In this document: one piece after another, positions 26,776-42,700 of the stretch
Position numbering within the stretch: the stretch's first letter is position 1
Layout of the letters: each line of letters opens with the position of its first letter
From: Andrena cerasifolii
Taxonomy: Eukaryota; Arthropoda; Insecta; Hymenoptera; Andrenidae
Direction of reading: 5' to 3'
Length of the DNA stretch: 64,000 nt
Assembly: GCF_050908995.1 (NCBI RefSeq)
Contig: NW_027484911.1
Coordinates: 124,001-188,000, forward strand
Program-made: the position numbers and the translations under genes
The notes under the pieces: model-generated
What the model was told of the DNA's origin: nothing
Databases searched by the model: none
What the model saw: only the letters and a program-made list of their open reading frames with translations

Positions 26776-29508
26776 AACCGATATAGAAAAACCAATATTG
26801 AAAAACTTATATCGAAAAACTGATATTGCAAAACCGATATTGAAAAACAAATATTGAATCCGATATTAGAACCGATATTCAAAAACCGATATTGAATCCG
26901 ATATTAGAACCGATATTCAAAAACCGATATTGAAAAACAAATATTGAAAAACTGATATTGAAAAACCGATATTGAAAAACCGATATTAGAACCGATATTG
27001 AAAAACTTATATCGAAAAACTGATATTGCAAAACCGATATTGAAAAACCGATATTGAAACCGATATTGCAAAACCGATATTGAAAAACCGATATCGAAAA
27101 AACAATATTGAAAAACTTATATCGAAAAACTGATATTGAAAAACCGATATTGAAAAACCGATATTGAAAAACCGATATTGAAAAACCGATATTGAAAAAC
27201 ACATATTGAAAAACAAATATTGAAAAACCGATATTGAAAAACCGATATTGAATCCGATATTAGAAAAGATATTCAAAAACAGATATTGAAAACCAAATAT
27301 TGAAAAACTGATATTGAATCCGATATTAGAACCGATATTGAAAAACCGATATTGATTAACCGATATTGAAAAACCGATATTGAAAAACCGATATTGAAAA
27401 ACCGATATTGAAAAACCGATATTGAAAAACCGATATTGAATCCGATATTAGAACCGATATTCAAAAACCGATATTGAAAAACCGATATTGAAAAACCTAT
27501 ATCGAAAAACTGATATTGCAAAACCGATATTGAAAAACCGATATTGAATCCGATATTAGAACCGATATTGAAAAACCGATATTGAAAAACAAATATTGAA
27601 AAACCGATATTGAAAAACAAATATTGAAAAACCGATATTGAAAAACAAATATTGAAAAACCGATATTGAAAAACCGATATTGAAAAACCTATATCGAAAA
27701 ACTGATATTGCAAAACCGATATTGAAAAACCGATATTGAAAAACCGATATTGAAAAACAAATATTGAAAAACCGATATGGAAAAACCGATATTGAAAAAC
27801 CGATATTGAAAAAGCGATATTGAAAAACCGATATTGAAAAACCGATATTGAAAAACCTATATCGAAAAACTGATATTGCAAAACCGATATTGCAAAACCG
27901 ATATTGAAAAACCGATATTGAAAAACCGATATTGAAAAACCTATATCGAAAAACTGATATTGCAAAACCGATATTGAAAAACCGATATTGAAAAACCTAT
28001 ATCGAAAAACTGATATTGCAAAACAGATATTGATAAACCGATATTGACAAACCGATATTGAAAAACAAATATTGAAAAACTGATATCGAAAAACTGATAT
28101 TGAAAAACCGATATTGAAAAACCGATATTGAAAAACCGATATTGAAAAACCGATATTGAAAAACACATATTGAAAAACAAATATTGAAAAACCGATATTG
28201 AAAAACCGATATTGAATCCGATATTAGAAAAGATATTCAAAAACAGATATTGAAAACCAAATATTGAAAAACTGATATTGAATCCGATATTAGAACCGAT
28301 ATTGAAAAACCGATATTGAAAAACCTATATCGAAAAACTGATATTGCAAAACCGATATTGCAAAACCGATATTGAAAAACCGATATTGAAAAACCGATAT
28401 TGAAAAACCTATATCGAAAAACTGATATTGCAAAACCGATATTGAAAAACCGATATTGAAAAACCGATATTGAAAAACTGATATCGAAAAACCGATATTG
28501 AAAAACCGATATTGAAAAACCGATATTGAAAAACACATATTGAAAAACAAATATTGAAAAACCGATATTGAAAAACCGATATTGAATCCGATATTAGAAC
28601 CGATATTCAAAAACAGATATTGAAAACCAAATATTGAAAAACTGATATTGAATCCGATATTAGAACCGATATTGAAAAACCGATATTGAAAAACCGATAT
28701 TGAAAAACCGATATTGAAAAACCTATATCGAAAAACTGATATTGCAAAACCGATATTGCAAAACCGATATTGAAAAACCGATATTGAAAAACCGATATTG
28801 AAAAACCTATATCGAAAAACTGATATTGCAAAACCGATATTGAAAAACCGATATTGAAAAACCTATATCGAAAAACTGATATTGCAAAACAGATATTGAT
28901 AAACCGATATTGAAAAACCGATATTGAAAAACCTATATCGAAAAACTGATATTGCAAAACCGATATTGAAAAACCGATATTGAAAAACCGATATTGAAAA
29001 ACCGATATTGAAAAACCTATATCGAAAAACTGATATTGCAAAACCGATATTGAATCCGATATTAGAACCGATATTCAAAAACCGATATTGAATCCGATAT
29101 TAGAACCGATATTCAAAAACCGATATTGAATCCGATATTAGAACCGATATTCAAAAACCGATATTGAAAAACCGATATTGAAAAACCGATATTGAAAAAC
29201 CGATATTGAAAAACCGATATTGAAAAACAAATATTGAAAAACTGATATCGAAAAACTGATATTGAAAAACCGATATTGAAAAACCGATATTGAAACCGAT
29301 ATTCAAAAACCGATATTCAAAAACCGATATTCAAAAACCGATATTCAAAAACCGATATTCAAAAACCGATATTGAAAAACTGATATTGCAAAACGGATAT
29401 TCAAAAACCGATATTGAAACCGATATTAGAACCGATATTCAAAAACCGATATTGAAAAACCGATATTGAAAACCCGATATTGAAACCGATATTGCAAAAC
29501 CGATATTG
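26337..29508 (+). repeat. 3,172-bp higher-order repeat, copy 1
   Basis: This is followed immediately by copy 2 at 29,509 to 32,680. Checked landmarks all fall at exactly 3,172 bp: the cassette at 26,592, the palindromic pair at 27,089, the GAAAAGATATTC modules at 27,263 and 28,227, the GATTAACC unit at 27,354 and the ACGGATATTC unit near 29,393. The long open frames read from both copies translate identically over nearly 300 residues. I saw no difference between the copies in the parts compared, so this looks like the youngest large duplication in the window. Confidence 0.9.
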
Positions 29509-32500
29509 AAAAACCGATATTGAAAAACCGATATTGAAACCGATATTGCAAAACCGATATTCAAAAACCGATATTGAAAAACTGATATTGCAAAACCGAT
29601 ATTCAAAAACCGATATTGAAACCGATATTAGAACCGATATTCAAAAACCGATATTCAAAAACCGATATTGAAAACCAAATATTGAAAAACTGATATTGAA
29701 AAACCGATATTGAAAAACCGATATTGAAATCGATATTCAAAAACCGATATTGAAAAACCGATATTGGAGAACAAATGTTGAAAAACTGATATCGAAAAAC
29801 TGATATTGAAAGCCCGATATTGAAAAACCGATATTGAAACCGATATTGAAAAACAAATATTGAAAAACTGATATCGAAAAACTGATATTGAAAAACCGAT
29901 ATTGAAAAACCGATATTGAAACCGATATTGCAAAACCGATATTGAAAAACCGATATAGAAAAACCAATATTGAAAAACTTATATCGAAAAACTGATATTG
30001 CAAAACCGATATTGAAAAACAAATATTGAATCCGATATTAGAACCGATATTCAAAAACCGATATTGAATCCGATATTAGAACCGATATTCAAAAACCGAT
30101 ATTGAAAAACAAATATTGAAAAACTGATATTGAAAAACCGATATTGAAAAACCGATATTAGAACCGATATTGAAAAACTTATATCGAAAAACTGATATTG
30201 CAAAACCGATATTGAAAAACCGATATTGAAACCGATATTGCAAAACCGATATTGAAAAACCGATATCGAAAAAACAATATTGAAAAACTTATATCGAAAA
30301 ACTGATATTGAAAAACCGATATTGAAAAACCGATATTGAAAAACCGATATTGAAAAACCGATATTGAAAAACACATATTGAAAAACAAATATTGAAAAAC
30401 CGATATTGAAAAACCGATATTGAATCCGATATTAGAAAAGATATTCAAAAACAGATATTGAAAACCAAATATTGAAAAACTGATATTGAATCCGATATTA
30501 GAACCGATATTGAAAAACCGATATTGATTAACCGATATTGAAAAACCGATATTGAAAAACCGATATTGAAAAACCGATATTGAAAAACCGATATTGAAAA
30601 ACCGATATTGAATCCGATATTAGAACCGATATTCAAAAACCGATATTGAAAAACCGATATTGAAAAACCTATATCGAAAAACTGATATTGCAAAACCGAT
30701 ATTGAAAAACCGATATTGAATCCGATATTAGAACCGATATTGAAAAACCGATATTGAAAAACAAATATTGAAAAACCGATATTGAAAAACAAATATTGAA
30801 AAACCGATATTGAAAAACAAATATTGAAAAACCGATATTGAAAAACCGATATTGAAAAACCTATATCGAAAAACTGATATTGCAAAACCGATATTGAAAA
30901 ACCGATATTGAAAAACCGATATTGAAAAACAAATATTGAAAAACCGATATGGAAAAACCGATATTGAAAAACCGATATTGAAAAAGCGATATTGAAAAAC
31001 CGATATTGAAAAACCGATATTGAAAAACCTATATCGAAAAACTGATATTGCAAAACCGATATTGCAAAACCGATATTGAAAAACCGATATTGAAAAACCG
31101 ATATTGAAAAACCTATATCGAAAAACTGATATTGCAAAACCGATATTGAAAAACCGATATTGAAAAACCTATATCGAAAAACTGATATTGCAAAACAGAT
31201 ATTGATAAACCGATATTGACAAACCGATATTGAAAAACAAATATTGAAAAACTGATATCGAAAAACTGATATTGAAAAACCGATATTGAAAAACCGATAT
31301 TGAAAAACCGATATTGAAAAACCGATATTGAAAAACACATATTGAAAAACAAATATTGAAAAACCGATATTGAAAAACCGATATTGAATCCGATATTAGA
31401 AAAGATATTCAAAAACAGATATTGAAAACCAAATATTGAAAAACTGATATTGAATCCGATATTAGAACCGATATTGAAAAACCGATATTGAAAAACCTAT
31501 ATCGAAAAACTGATATTGCAAAACCGATATTGCAAAACCGATATTGAAAAACCGATATTGAAAAACCGATATTGAAAAACCTATATCGAAAAACTGATAT
31601 TGCAAAACCGATATTGAAAAACCGATATTGAAAAACCGATATTGAAAAACTGATATCGAAAAACCGATATTGAAAAACCGATATTGAAAAACCGATATTG
31701 AAAAACACATATTGAAAAACAAATATTGAAAAACCGATATTGAAAAACCGATATTGAATCCGATATTAGAACCGATATTCAAAAACAGATATTGAAAACC
31801 AAATATTGAAAAACTGATATTGAATCCGATATTAGAACCGATATTGAAAAACCGATATTGAAAAACCGATATTGAAAAACCGATATTGAAAAACCTATAT
31901 CGAAAAACTGATATTGCAAAACCGATATTGCAAAACCGATATTGAAAAACCGATATTGAAAAACCGATATTGAAAAACCTATATCGAAAAACTGATATTG
32001 CAAAACCGATATTGAAAAACCGATATTGAAAAACCTATATCGAAAAACTGATATTGCAAAACAGATATTGATAAACCGATATTGAAAAACCGATATTGAA
32101 AAACCTATATCGAAAAACTGATATTGCAAAACCGATATTGAAAAACCGATATTGAAAAACCGATATTGAAAAACCGATATTGAAAAACCTATATCGAAAA
32201 ACTGATATTGCAAAACCGATATTGAATCCGATATTAGAACCGATATTCAAAAACCGATATTGAATCCGATATTAGAACCGATATTCAAAAACCGATATTG
32301 AATCCGATATTAGAACCGATATTCAAAAACCGATATTGAAAAACCGATATTGAAAAACCGATATTGAAAAACCGATATTGAAAAACCGATATTGAAAAAC
32401 AAATATTGAAAAACTGATATCGAAAAACTGATATTGAAAAACCGATATTGAAAAACCGATATTGAAACCGATATTCAAAAACCGATATTCAAAAACCGAT

Positions 32501-32680
32501 ATTCAAAAACCGATATTCAAAAACCGATATTCAAAAACCGATATTGAAAAACTGATATTGCAAAACGGATATTCAAAAACCGATATTGAAACCGATATTA
32601 GAACCGATATTCAAAAACCGATATTGAAAAACCGATATTGAAAACCCGATATTGAAACCGATATTGCAAAACCGATATTG
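29509..32680 (+). repeat. 3,172-bp higher-order repeat, copy 2
   Basis: Essentially identical to copy 1. The match continues to about 32,708, where this copy reads TTGATTCC while the copy 1 junction reads TTGAAACC; that marks the right edge of the duplicated tract. Its right half was copied again at 33,165 to 34,920. Confidence 0.9.
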
Positions 32681-33164
32681 AAAAACCGATATTGAAAAAC
32701 CGATATTGATTCCGATATTAGAACCGATATTCAAAAACCGATATTGAAAAACAAGTATTGAAAAACTGATATTGAAAAACCGATATTGAAAAACCGATAT
32801 TGAAAACCCGATATTGAAAAACCGATATTGAAACCGATATTAGAACCGATATTGAAAAACTTATATCGAAAAACTGATATTGAAAAACCGATATTGAAAA
32901 ACCGATATTGAAAAACAAATATTGAAAAACCGATATTGAAAAACCGATATTGAAAAAGCTATATCGAAAAACTGATATTGCAAAACCGATATTGAAAAAC
33001 CGATATTGAAAAACCGATATTGAAAAACAAATATTGAAAAACCGATATGGAAAAACCGATATTGAAAAACCGATATTGAAAAACCGATATTGAAAAACCG
33101 ATATTGAAAAACCTATATCGAAAAACTGATATTGCAAAACCGATATTGCAAAACCGATATTGAA

Positions 33165-34920
33165 AAACCGATATTGAAAAACCGATATTGAAAAACCTAT
33201 ATCGAAAAACTGATATTGCAAAACCGATATTGAAAAACCGATATTGAAAAACCGATATTGAAAAACAAATATTGAAAAACCGATATGGAAAAACCGATAT
33301 TGAAAAACCGATATTGAAAAAGCGATATTGAAAAACCGATATTGAAAAACCGATATTGAAAAACCTATATCGAAAAACTGATATTGCAAAACCGATATTG
33401 CAAAACCGATATTGAAAAACCGATATTGAAAAACCGATATTGAAAAACCTATATCGAAAAACTGATATTGCAAAACCGATATTGAAAAACCGATATTGAA
33501 AAACCTATATCGAAAAACTGATATTGCAAAACAGATATTGATAAACCAATATTGACAAACCGATATTGAAAAACAAATATTGAAAAACTGATATCGAAAA
33601 ACTGATATTGAAAAACCGATATTGAAAAACCGATATTGAAAAACCGATATTGAAAAACCGATATTGAAAAACACATATTGAAAAACAAATATTGAAAAAC
33701 CGATATTGAAAAACCGATATTGAATCCGATATTAGAAAAGATATTCAAAAACAGATATTGAAAACCAAATATTGAAAAACTGATATTGAATCCGATATTA
33801 GAACCGATATTGAAAAACCGATATTGAAAAACCTATATCGAAAAACTGATATTGCAAAACCGATATTGCAAAACCGATATTGAAAAACCGATATTGAAAA
33901 ACCGATATTGAAAAACCTATATCGAAAAACTGATATTGCAAAACCGATATTGAAAAACCGATATTGAAAAACCGATATTGAAAAACTGATATCGAAAAAC
34001 CGATATTGAAAAACCGATATTGAAAAACCGATATTGAAAAACACATATTGAAAAACAAATATTGAAAAACCGATATTGAAAAACCGATATTGAATCCGAT
34101 ATTAGAACCGATATTCAAAAACAGATATTGAAAACCAAATATTGAAAAACTGATATTGAATCCGATATTAGAACCGATATTGAAAAACCGATATTGAAAA
34201 ACCGATATTGAAAAACCGATATTGAAAAACCTATATCGAAAAACTGATATTGCAAAACCGATATTGCAAAACCGATATTGAAAAACCGATATTGAAAAAC
34301 CGATATTGAAAAACCTATATCGAAAAACTGATATTGCAAAACCGATATTGAAAAACCGATATTGAAAAACCTATATCGAAAAACTGATATTGCAAAACAG
34401 ATATTGATAAACCGATATTGAAAAACCGATATTGAAAAACCTATATCGAAAAACTGATATTGCAAAACCGATATTGAAAAACCGATATTGAAAAACCGAT
34501 ATTGAAAAACCGATATTGAAAAACCTATATCGAAAAACTGATATTGCAAAACCGATATTGAATCCGATATTAGAACCGATATTCAAAAACCGATATTGAA
34601 TCCGATATTAGAACCGATATTCAAAAACCGATATTGAATCCGATATTAGAACCGATATTCAAAAACCGATATTGAAAAACCGATATTGAAAAACCGATAT
34701 TGAAAAACCGATATTGAAAAACAAATATTGAAAAACTGATATCGAAAAACTGATATTGAAAAACCGATATTGAAAAACCGATATTGAAACCGATATTCAA
34801 AAACCGATATTCAAAAACCGATATTCAAAAACCGATATTCAAAAACCGATATTGAAAAACTGATATTGCAAAACGGATATTCAAAAACCGATATTGAAAC
34901 CGATATTAGAACCGATATTC
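33165..34920 (+). repeat. Truncated third copy of the 3,172-bp repeat
   Basis: It matches 30,829 to about 32,600 at 2,336 bp, with the GAAAAGATATTC modules at 33,735 and near 34,100 in register. It has diverged a little: CCAATATTG replaces CCGATATTG near 33,547, and two units are missing (four CCGATATTCAAAAA units instead of five near 34,800, and four consensus units instead of five near 34,680). It ends by joining a GGAGAACAAATGTTG cassette at 34,946. Confidence 0.85.
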
Positions 34921-36950
34921 AAAAACCGATATTGAAAAACCGATATTGGAGAACAAATGTTGAAAAACTGATATCGAAAAACTGATATTGAAAGCCCGAT
35001 ATTGAAAAACCGATATTGAAACCGATATTGAAAAACAAATATTGAAAAACTGATATCGAAAAACTGATATTGAAAAACCGATATTGAAAACCCGATATTG
35101 AAACCGATATTGCAAAACCGATATTGAAAAACCGATATTGAAAAACCGATATTGATTCCGATATTAGAACCGATATTCAAAAACCGATATTGAAAAACAA
35201 GTATTGAAAAACTGATATTGAAAAACCGATATTGAAAAACCGATATTGAAAACCCGATATTGAAAAACCGATATTGAAACCGATATTAGAACCGATATTG
35301 AAAAACTTATATCGAAAAACTGATATTGAAAAACCGATATTGAAAAACCGATATTGAAAAACAAATATTGAAAAACCGATATTGAAAAACCGATATTGAA
35401 AAAGCTATATCGAAAAACTGATATTGCAAAACCGATATTGAAAAACCGATATTGAAAAACCGATATTGAAAAACAAATATTGAAAAACCGATATGGAAAA
35501 ACCGATATTGAAAAACCGATATTGAAAAACCGATATTGAAAAACCGATATTGAAAAACCTATATCGAAAAACTGATATTGCAAAACCGATATTGCAAAAC
35601 CGATATTGAAAAACCGATATTGAAAAACCGATATTGAAAAACCTATATCGAAAAACTGATATTGCAAAACCGATATTGAAAAACCGATATTGAAACCGAT
35701 ATTAGAACCGATATTGAAAAACTTATATCGAAAAACTGATATTGAAAAACCGATATTGAAAAACCGATATTGAAAAACCGATATTGAAAAACACATATTG
35801 AAAAACAAATATTGAAAAACCGATATTGAAAAACCGATATTGAAAAACCGATATTGAAACCGATATTAGAACCGATATTGAAAAACTTATATCGAAAAAC
35901 TGATATTGAAAAACCGATATTGAAAAACCGATATTGAAAAACCGATATTGAAAAACCGATATTGAAAAACCGATATTGAAAAACCTATATCGAAAAACTG
36001 ATATTGCAAAACCGATATTGAAAAACAAATATTGAATCCGATATTAGAACCGATATTCAAAAACCGATATTGAATCCGATATTAGAACCGATATTTAAAA
36101 ACCGATATTGAAAAACAAATATTGAAAAACTGATATTGAAAAACCGATATTGAAAAACCGATATTGAAAAACCGATATTGAAACCGATATTGAAAAACCG
36201 ATATCGAAAAAACAATATTGAAAAACTGATATTGAAAAACCGATATTGAAAAACCGATATTGAAAAACCGATATTGAAAAACAAATATTGAAAAACCGAT
36301 ATTGAAAAACCGATATTGAATCCGATATTAGAACCGATATTGAAAAACCGATATTGAAAAACAAATATTGAAAAACTGATATTGAAAAACCGATATTGAA
36401 AAACCGATATTGAAAAACCGATATTGAAAAACCTATATCGAAAAACTGATATTGCAAAACCGATATTGAAAAACAAATATTGAATCCGATATTAGAACCG
36501 ATATTCAAAAACCGATATTGAATCCGATATTAGAACCGATATTTAAAAACCGATATTGAAAAACAAATATTGAAAAACTGATATTGAAAAACCGATATTG
36601 AAAAACCGATATTGAAAAACCGATATTGAAACCGATATTAGAACCGATATTGAAAAACTTATATCGAAAAACTGATATTGAAAAACCGATATTGAAAAAC
36701 CGATATTGAAAAACCGATATTGAAAAACACATATTGAAAAACAAATATTGAAAAACCGATATTGAAAAACCGATATTGAAAAACCGATATTGAAAAACCG
36801 ATATTGAAAAACCGATATTGAAAAACCTATATCGAAAAACTGATATTGCAAAACCGATATTGAAAAACAAATATTGAATCCGATATTAGAACCGATATTC
36901 AAAAACCGATATTGAATCCGATATTAGAACCGATATTTAAAAACCGATAT
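34790..36950 (+). repeat. 2.2-kb block repeated at 48.1-50.4 kb and 61.6-63.7 kb
   Basis: The cassette at 34,946 has partners at 48,284 and 61,683. Offsets to the 48-kb copy are 13,338, 13,324 and then 13,436 bp, the last rise coming from an extra run containing CCGATATGG near 48.9 kb. The offset to the 61-kb copy is 26,737 bp over 36.06 to 36.5 kb. A part (36,057 to 36,500) also recurs at 59,210 at 23,153 bp. Confidence 0.8.
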
Positions 36951-37264
36951 TGAATCCGATATTGAAAAACCGATATTGAAAAACCGATATTGAAAAACCG
37001 ATATTGAAAAACCTATATCGAAAAACTGATATTGCAAAACCGATATTGAAAAACAAATATTGAATCCGATATTAGAACCGATATTCAAAAACCGATATTG
37101 AATCCGATATTAGAACCGATATTCAAAAACCGATATTCAAAAACAAGTATTGAAAAACTGATATTGAAAAACCGATATTGAAAAACTGATATTGCAAAAC
37201 CGATATTGAAAAACCGATATTGAATCCGATATTAGAACCGATATTGAAAAACCGATATTGAAAA

Positions 37265-38096
37265 ACCGATATTCAAAAACCGATATTGAAAAACCGATAT
37301 TGAAAAACCTATATCGAAAAACTGATATTGCAAAACCGATATTGAAAAACCGATATTGAATCCGATATTAGAACCGATATTGAAAAACCGATATTGAAAA
37401 ACAAATATTGAAAAACCGATATTGAAAAACCGATATTGAAAAAGCTATATCGAAAAACTGATATTGCAAAACCGATATTGAAAAACCGATATTGAAAAAC
37501 CGATATTGAAAAACAAATATTGAAAAACCGATATGGAAAAACCGATATTGAAAAACCGATATTGAAAAACCGATATTGAAAAACCGATATTGAAAAACCG
37601 ATATTGAAAAACCTATATCGAAAAACTGATATTGCAAAACCGATATTGCAAAACCGATATTGAAAAACCGATATTGAAAAACCGATATTGAAAAACCTAT
37701 ATCGAAAAACTGATATTGCAAAACCGATATTGAAAAACCGATATTGAAACCGATATTAGAACCGATATTGAAAAACTTATATCGAAAAACTGATATTGAA
37801 AAACCGATATTGAAAAACCGATATTGAAAAACCGATATTGAAAAACACATATTGAAAAACAAATATTGAAAAACCGATATTGAAAAACCGATATTGAAAA
37901 ACCGATATTGAAACCGATATTAGAACCGATATTGAAAAACTTATATCGAAAAACTGATATTGAAAAACCGATATTGAAAAACCGATATTGAAAAACCGAT
38001 ATTGAAAACCCGATATTGAAAAACCGATATTGAAACCGATATTAGAACCGATATTGAAAAACTTATATCGAAAAACTGATATTGAAAAACCGATAT
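37265..38096 (+). repeat. 832-bp segment repeated at a period of 1,128 bp, copy 1
   Basis: It matches 38,393 to 39,224 exactly 1,128 bp on, including the AGCTATATCG unit near 37,444, the CCGATATGG unit near 37,527 and the CCGATATTGAAAAC unit near 38,000. Related copies lie at 50.9 and 53.5 kb. The spacer between the two copies (38,097 to 38,392) resembles 19.8 to 20.1 kb. Confidence 0.8.
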
Positions 38097-38392
38097 TGAA
38101 AAACCGATATTGAAAAACCGATATTGAAAAACCGATATTGAAAAACCGATATTGAAAAACAAATATTGAAAAACTGATATCGAAAAACCGTTATTGAAAA
38201 ACCGATATTGAAAAACCGATATTGAAAAACCGATATTGAAACCGATATTGAAACCGATATTGAAAAACCGATATTGAAAAACCGATATTGAAAAACCGAT
38301 ATTGAAAAACCGATATTGAAAAACAAATATTGAAAAACTGATATCGAAAAACTGATATTGAAAAACCGATATTGAAAAACCGATATTGAAAA

Positions 38393-39224
38393 ACCGATAT
38401 TCAAAAACCGATATTGAAAAACCGATATTGAAAAACCTATATCGAAAAACTGATATTGCAAAACCGATATTGAAAAACCGATATTGAATCCGATATTAGA
38501 ACCGATATTGAAAAACCGATATTGAAAAACAAATATTGAAAAACCGATATTGAAAAACCGATATTGAAAAAGCTATATCGAAAAACTGATATTGCAAAAC
38601 CGATATTGAAAAACCGATATTGAAAAACCGATATTGAAAAACAAATATTGAAAAACCGATATGGAAAAACCGATATTGAAAAACCGATATTGAAAAACCG
38701 ATATTGAAAAACCGATATTGAAAAACCGATATTGAAAAACCTATATCGAAAAACTGATATTGCAAAACCGATATTGCAAAACCGATATTGAAAAACCGAT
38801 ATTGAAAAACCGATATTGAAAAACCTATATCGAAAAACTGATATTGCAAAACCGATATTGAAAAACCGATATTGAAACCGATATTAGAACCGATATTGAA
38901 AAACTTATATCGAAAAACTGATATTGAAAAACCGATATTGAAAAACCGATATTGAAAAACCGATATTGAAAAACACATATTGAAAAACAAATATTGAAAA
39001 ACCGATATTGAAAAACCGATATTGAAAAACCGATATTGAAACCGATATTAGAACCGATATTGAAAAACTTATATCGAAAAACTGATATTGAAAAACCGAT
39101 ATTGAAAAACCGATATTGAAAAACCGATATTGAAAACCCGATATTGAAAAACCGATATTGAAACCGATATTAGAACCGATATTGAAAAACTTATATCGAA
39201 AAACTGATATTGAAAAACCGATAT
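38393..39224 (+). repeat. 832-bp segment repeated at a period of 1,128 bp, copy 2
   Basis: Second copy. It is followed by the CCGATATAG then CCAATATTG pair at about 39,220, where copy 1 instead continues with consensus units, giving the right breakpoint. Confidence 0.8.
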
Positions 39225-39715
39225 AGAAAAACCAATATTGAAAAACTTATATCGAAAAACTGATATTGCAAAACCGATATTGAAAAACAAATATTGAATC
39301 CGATATTAGAACCGATATTCAAAAACCGATATTGAATCCGATATTAGAACCGATATTCAAAAACCGATATTGAAAAACAAATATTGAAAAACTGATATTG
39401 AAAAACCGATATTGAAAAACCGATATTGAAAAACCGATATTGAAAAACCGATATTGAAAAACCGATATTGAAACCGATATTAGAACCGATATTGAAAAAC
39501 TTATATCGAAAAACTGATATTGAAAAACCGATATTGAAAAACCGATATTGAAAAACCGATATTGAAAAACACATATTGAAAAACAAATATTGAAAAACCG
39601 ATATTGAAAAACCGATATTGAAAAACCGATATTGAAAAACCGATATTGAAAAACCTATATCGAAAAACAAATATTGAAAAACTGATATCGAAAAACTGAT
39701 ATTGAAAAACCGATA

Positions 39716-42700
39716 TTGAAAAACCGATATTGAAAAACCGATATTGAAAAACCGATATTGAAAAACCGATATTGAAAAACCGATATTGAAAAACAAATAT
39801 TGAAAAACTGATATCGAAAAACTGATATTGAAAAACCGATATTTAAAAACCGATATTGAAACCGATATTCAAAAACCGATATTCAAAAACCGATATTCAA
39901 AAACCGATATTGAAAAACTGATATTGCAAAACCGATATTCAAAAACCTGTATTGAAACCGATATTAGAACCGATATTCAAAAACCGATATTCAAAAACCG
40001 ATATTGAAAAACCGATATTGAAAAACCTATATCGAAAAACTGATATTGCAAAACCGATATTGAGTCCGATATTAGAACCGATATTCAAAAACCGATATTC
40101 AAAAACCGATATTGAAAAACTGATATTGCAAAACCGATATTGAAAAACCGATATTGAAACCGATATTGCAAAACCGATATTGAAAAACCGATATTGAAAC
40201 CGATATTGCAAAACCGATATTGAAAAACCGATATAGAAAAACCAATATTGAAAAACTTATATCGAAAAACTGATATTGCAAAACCGATATTGAAAAACCG
40301 ATATTGAAATCGATATTCAAAAACCGATATTGAAAAACCGATATTGGAGAACAAATGTTGAAAAACTGATATCGAAAAACTGATATTGAAAGCCCGATAT
40401 TGAAAAACCGATATTGAAACCGATATTGAAAAACAAATATTGAAAAACTGATATCGAAAAACTGATATTGAAAAACCGATATTGAAAAACCGATATTGAA
40501 ACCGATATTGCAAAACCGATATTGAAAACCCGATATTGAAAAACCGATATTGAAACCGATATTAGAACCGATATTGAAAAACTTATATCGAAAAACTGAT
40601 ATTGAAAAACCGATATTGAAAAACCGATATTGAAATCGATATTGCAAAACCGATATTGAAAAACCAATATTGAAAAACTTATACCGAAAAACTGATATTG
40701 CAAAACCGATATTGAAAAACCGATATTGAAAAACCGATATTGAAAAACCGATATTGAAAAACCGATATTGAAAAACAAATATTGAAAAACTGATATCGAA
40801 AAACCGATATTGAAAAACCGATATTGAAAAACCGATATTGAAAAACCGATATTGAAACCGATATTGAAACCGATATTGAAAAACCGATATTGAAAAACCG
40901 ATATTGAAAAACCGATATTGAAAAACCGATATTGAAAAACAAATATTGAAAAACTGATATCGAAAAACTGATATTGAAAAACCGATATTGAAAAACCGAT
41001 ATTGAAACCGATATTCAAAAACCGATATTCAAAAACCGATATTGAAAAACTGATATTGCAAAACCGATATTCAAAAACCGATATTGAAACCGATATTAGA
41101 ACCGATATTCAAAAACCGATATTCAAAAACCGATATTGAAAACCAAATATTGAAAAACTGATATTGAAAAACCGATATTGAAAAACCGATATTGAAATCG
41201 ATATTCAAAAACCGATATTGAAAAACCGATATTGGAGAACAAATGTTGAAAAACTGATATCGAAAAACTGATATTGAAAGCCCGATATTGAAAAACCGAT
41301 ATTGAAACCGATATTGAAAAACAAATATTGAAAAACTGATATCGAAAAACTGATATTGAAAAACCGATATTGAAAAACCGATATTGAAACCGATATTGCA
41401 AAACCGATATTGAAAAACCGATATTGAAACCGATATTGCAAAACCGATATTGAAAAACCGATATAGAAAAACCAATATTGAAAAACTTATATCGAAAAAC
41501 TGATATTGCAAAACCGATATTGAAAAACAAATATTGAATCCGATATTAGAACCGATATTCAAAAACCGATATTGAATCCGATATTAAAACCGATATTCAA
41601 AAACCGATATTGAAAAACAAATATTGAAAAACTGATATTGAAAAAACGATATTGAAAAACCGATATTGAAAAACCGATATTGAAACCGATATTAGAACCG
41701 ATATTGAAAAACTTATATCGAAAAACTGATATTGAAAAACCGATATTGAAAAACCGATATTGAAAAACCGATATTGAAAAACACATATTGAAAAACAAAT
41801 ATTGAAAAACCGATATTGAAAAACCGATATTGAAAAACCGATATTGAAAAACCGATATTGAAAAACCGATATTGAAAAACCTATATCGAAAAACTGATAT
41901 TGCAAAACCGATATTGAAAAACAAATATTGAATCCGATATTAGAACCGATATTCAAAAACCGATATTGAATCCGATATTAGAACCGATATTTTAAAACCG
42001 ATATTGAAAAACAAATATTGAAAAACTGATATTGAAAAACCGATATTGAAAAACCGATATTGAAAAACCGATATTGAAACCGATATTAGAACCGATATTG
42101 AAAAACTTATATCGAAAAACTGATATTGCAAAACCGATATTGAAAAACCGATATTGAAAAACCGATATTGAAAAACACATTTTGAAAAACAAATATTGAA
42201 AAACCGATATTGAAAAACCGATATTGAAAAACCGATATTGAAAAACCGATATTGAAAAACCGATATTGAAAAACCGATATTGATAAACCTATATCGAAAA
42301 ACTGATATTGCAAAACCGATATTGAAAAACAAATATTGAATCCGATATTAGAACCGATATTCAAAAACCGATATTGAATCCGATATTAGAACCGATATTC
42401 AAAAACCGATATTCAAAAACAAGTATTGAAAAACTGATATTGCAAAACCGATATTGAAAAACCGATATTGAAAACCCGATATTGAAAAACCGATATTGAA
42501 ACCGATATTAGAACCGATATTGAAAAACTTATATAGAAAAACTGATATTGAAAAACCGATATTGAAACCGATATTGCAAAACCGATATTGAAAAACCAAT
42601 ATTGAAAAACTTATACCGAAAAACTGATATTGCAAAACCGATATTGAAAAACCGATATTGAAAAACCGATATTGAAAAACCGATATTGAAAAACAAATAT

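Noticed and set aside
27273..28166. 297-codon minus-strand open frame, repeated identically at 30,445-31,338
   Set aside because: Identity follows from the 3,172-bp DNA duplication; the composition is that of the satellite in any frame, so conservation is not evidence of coding.
32718..33674. 318-codon open frame on the minus strand, the longest in the window
   Set aside because: It is repeat translation only (permuted FFNIGFSISVFQYR), overlaps equally open frames, starts and stops at satellite variants, and has no ribosome site, promoter or non-repeat domain.
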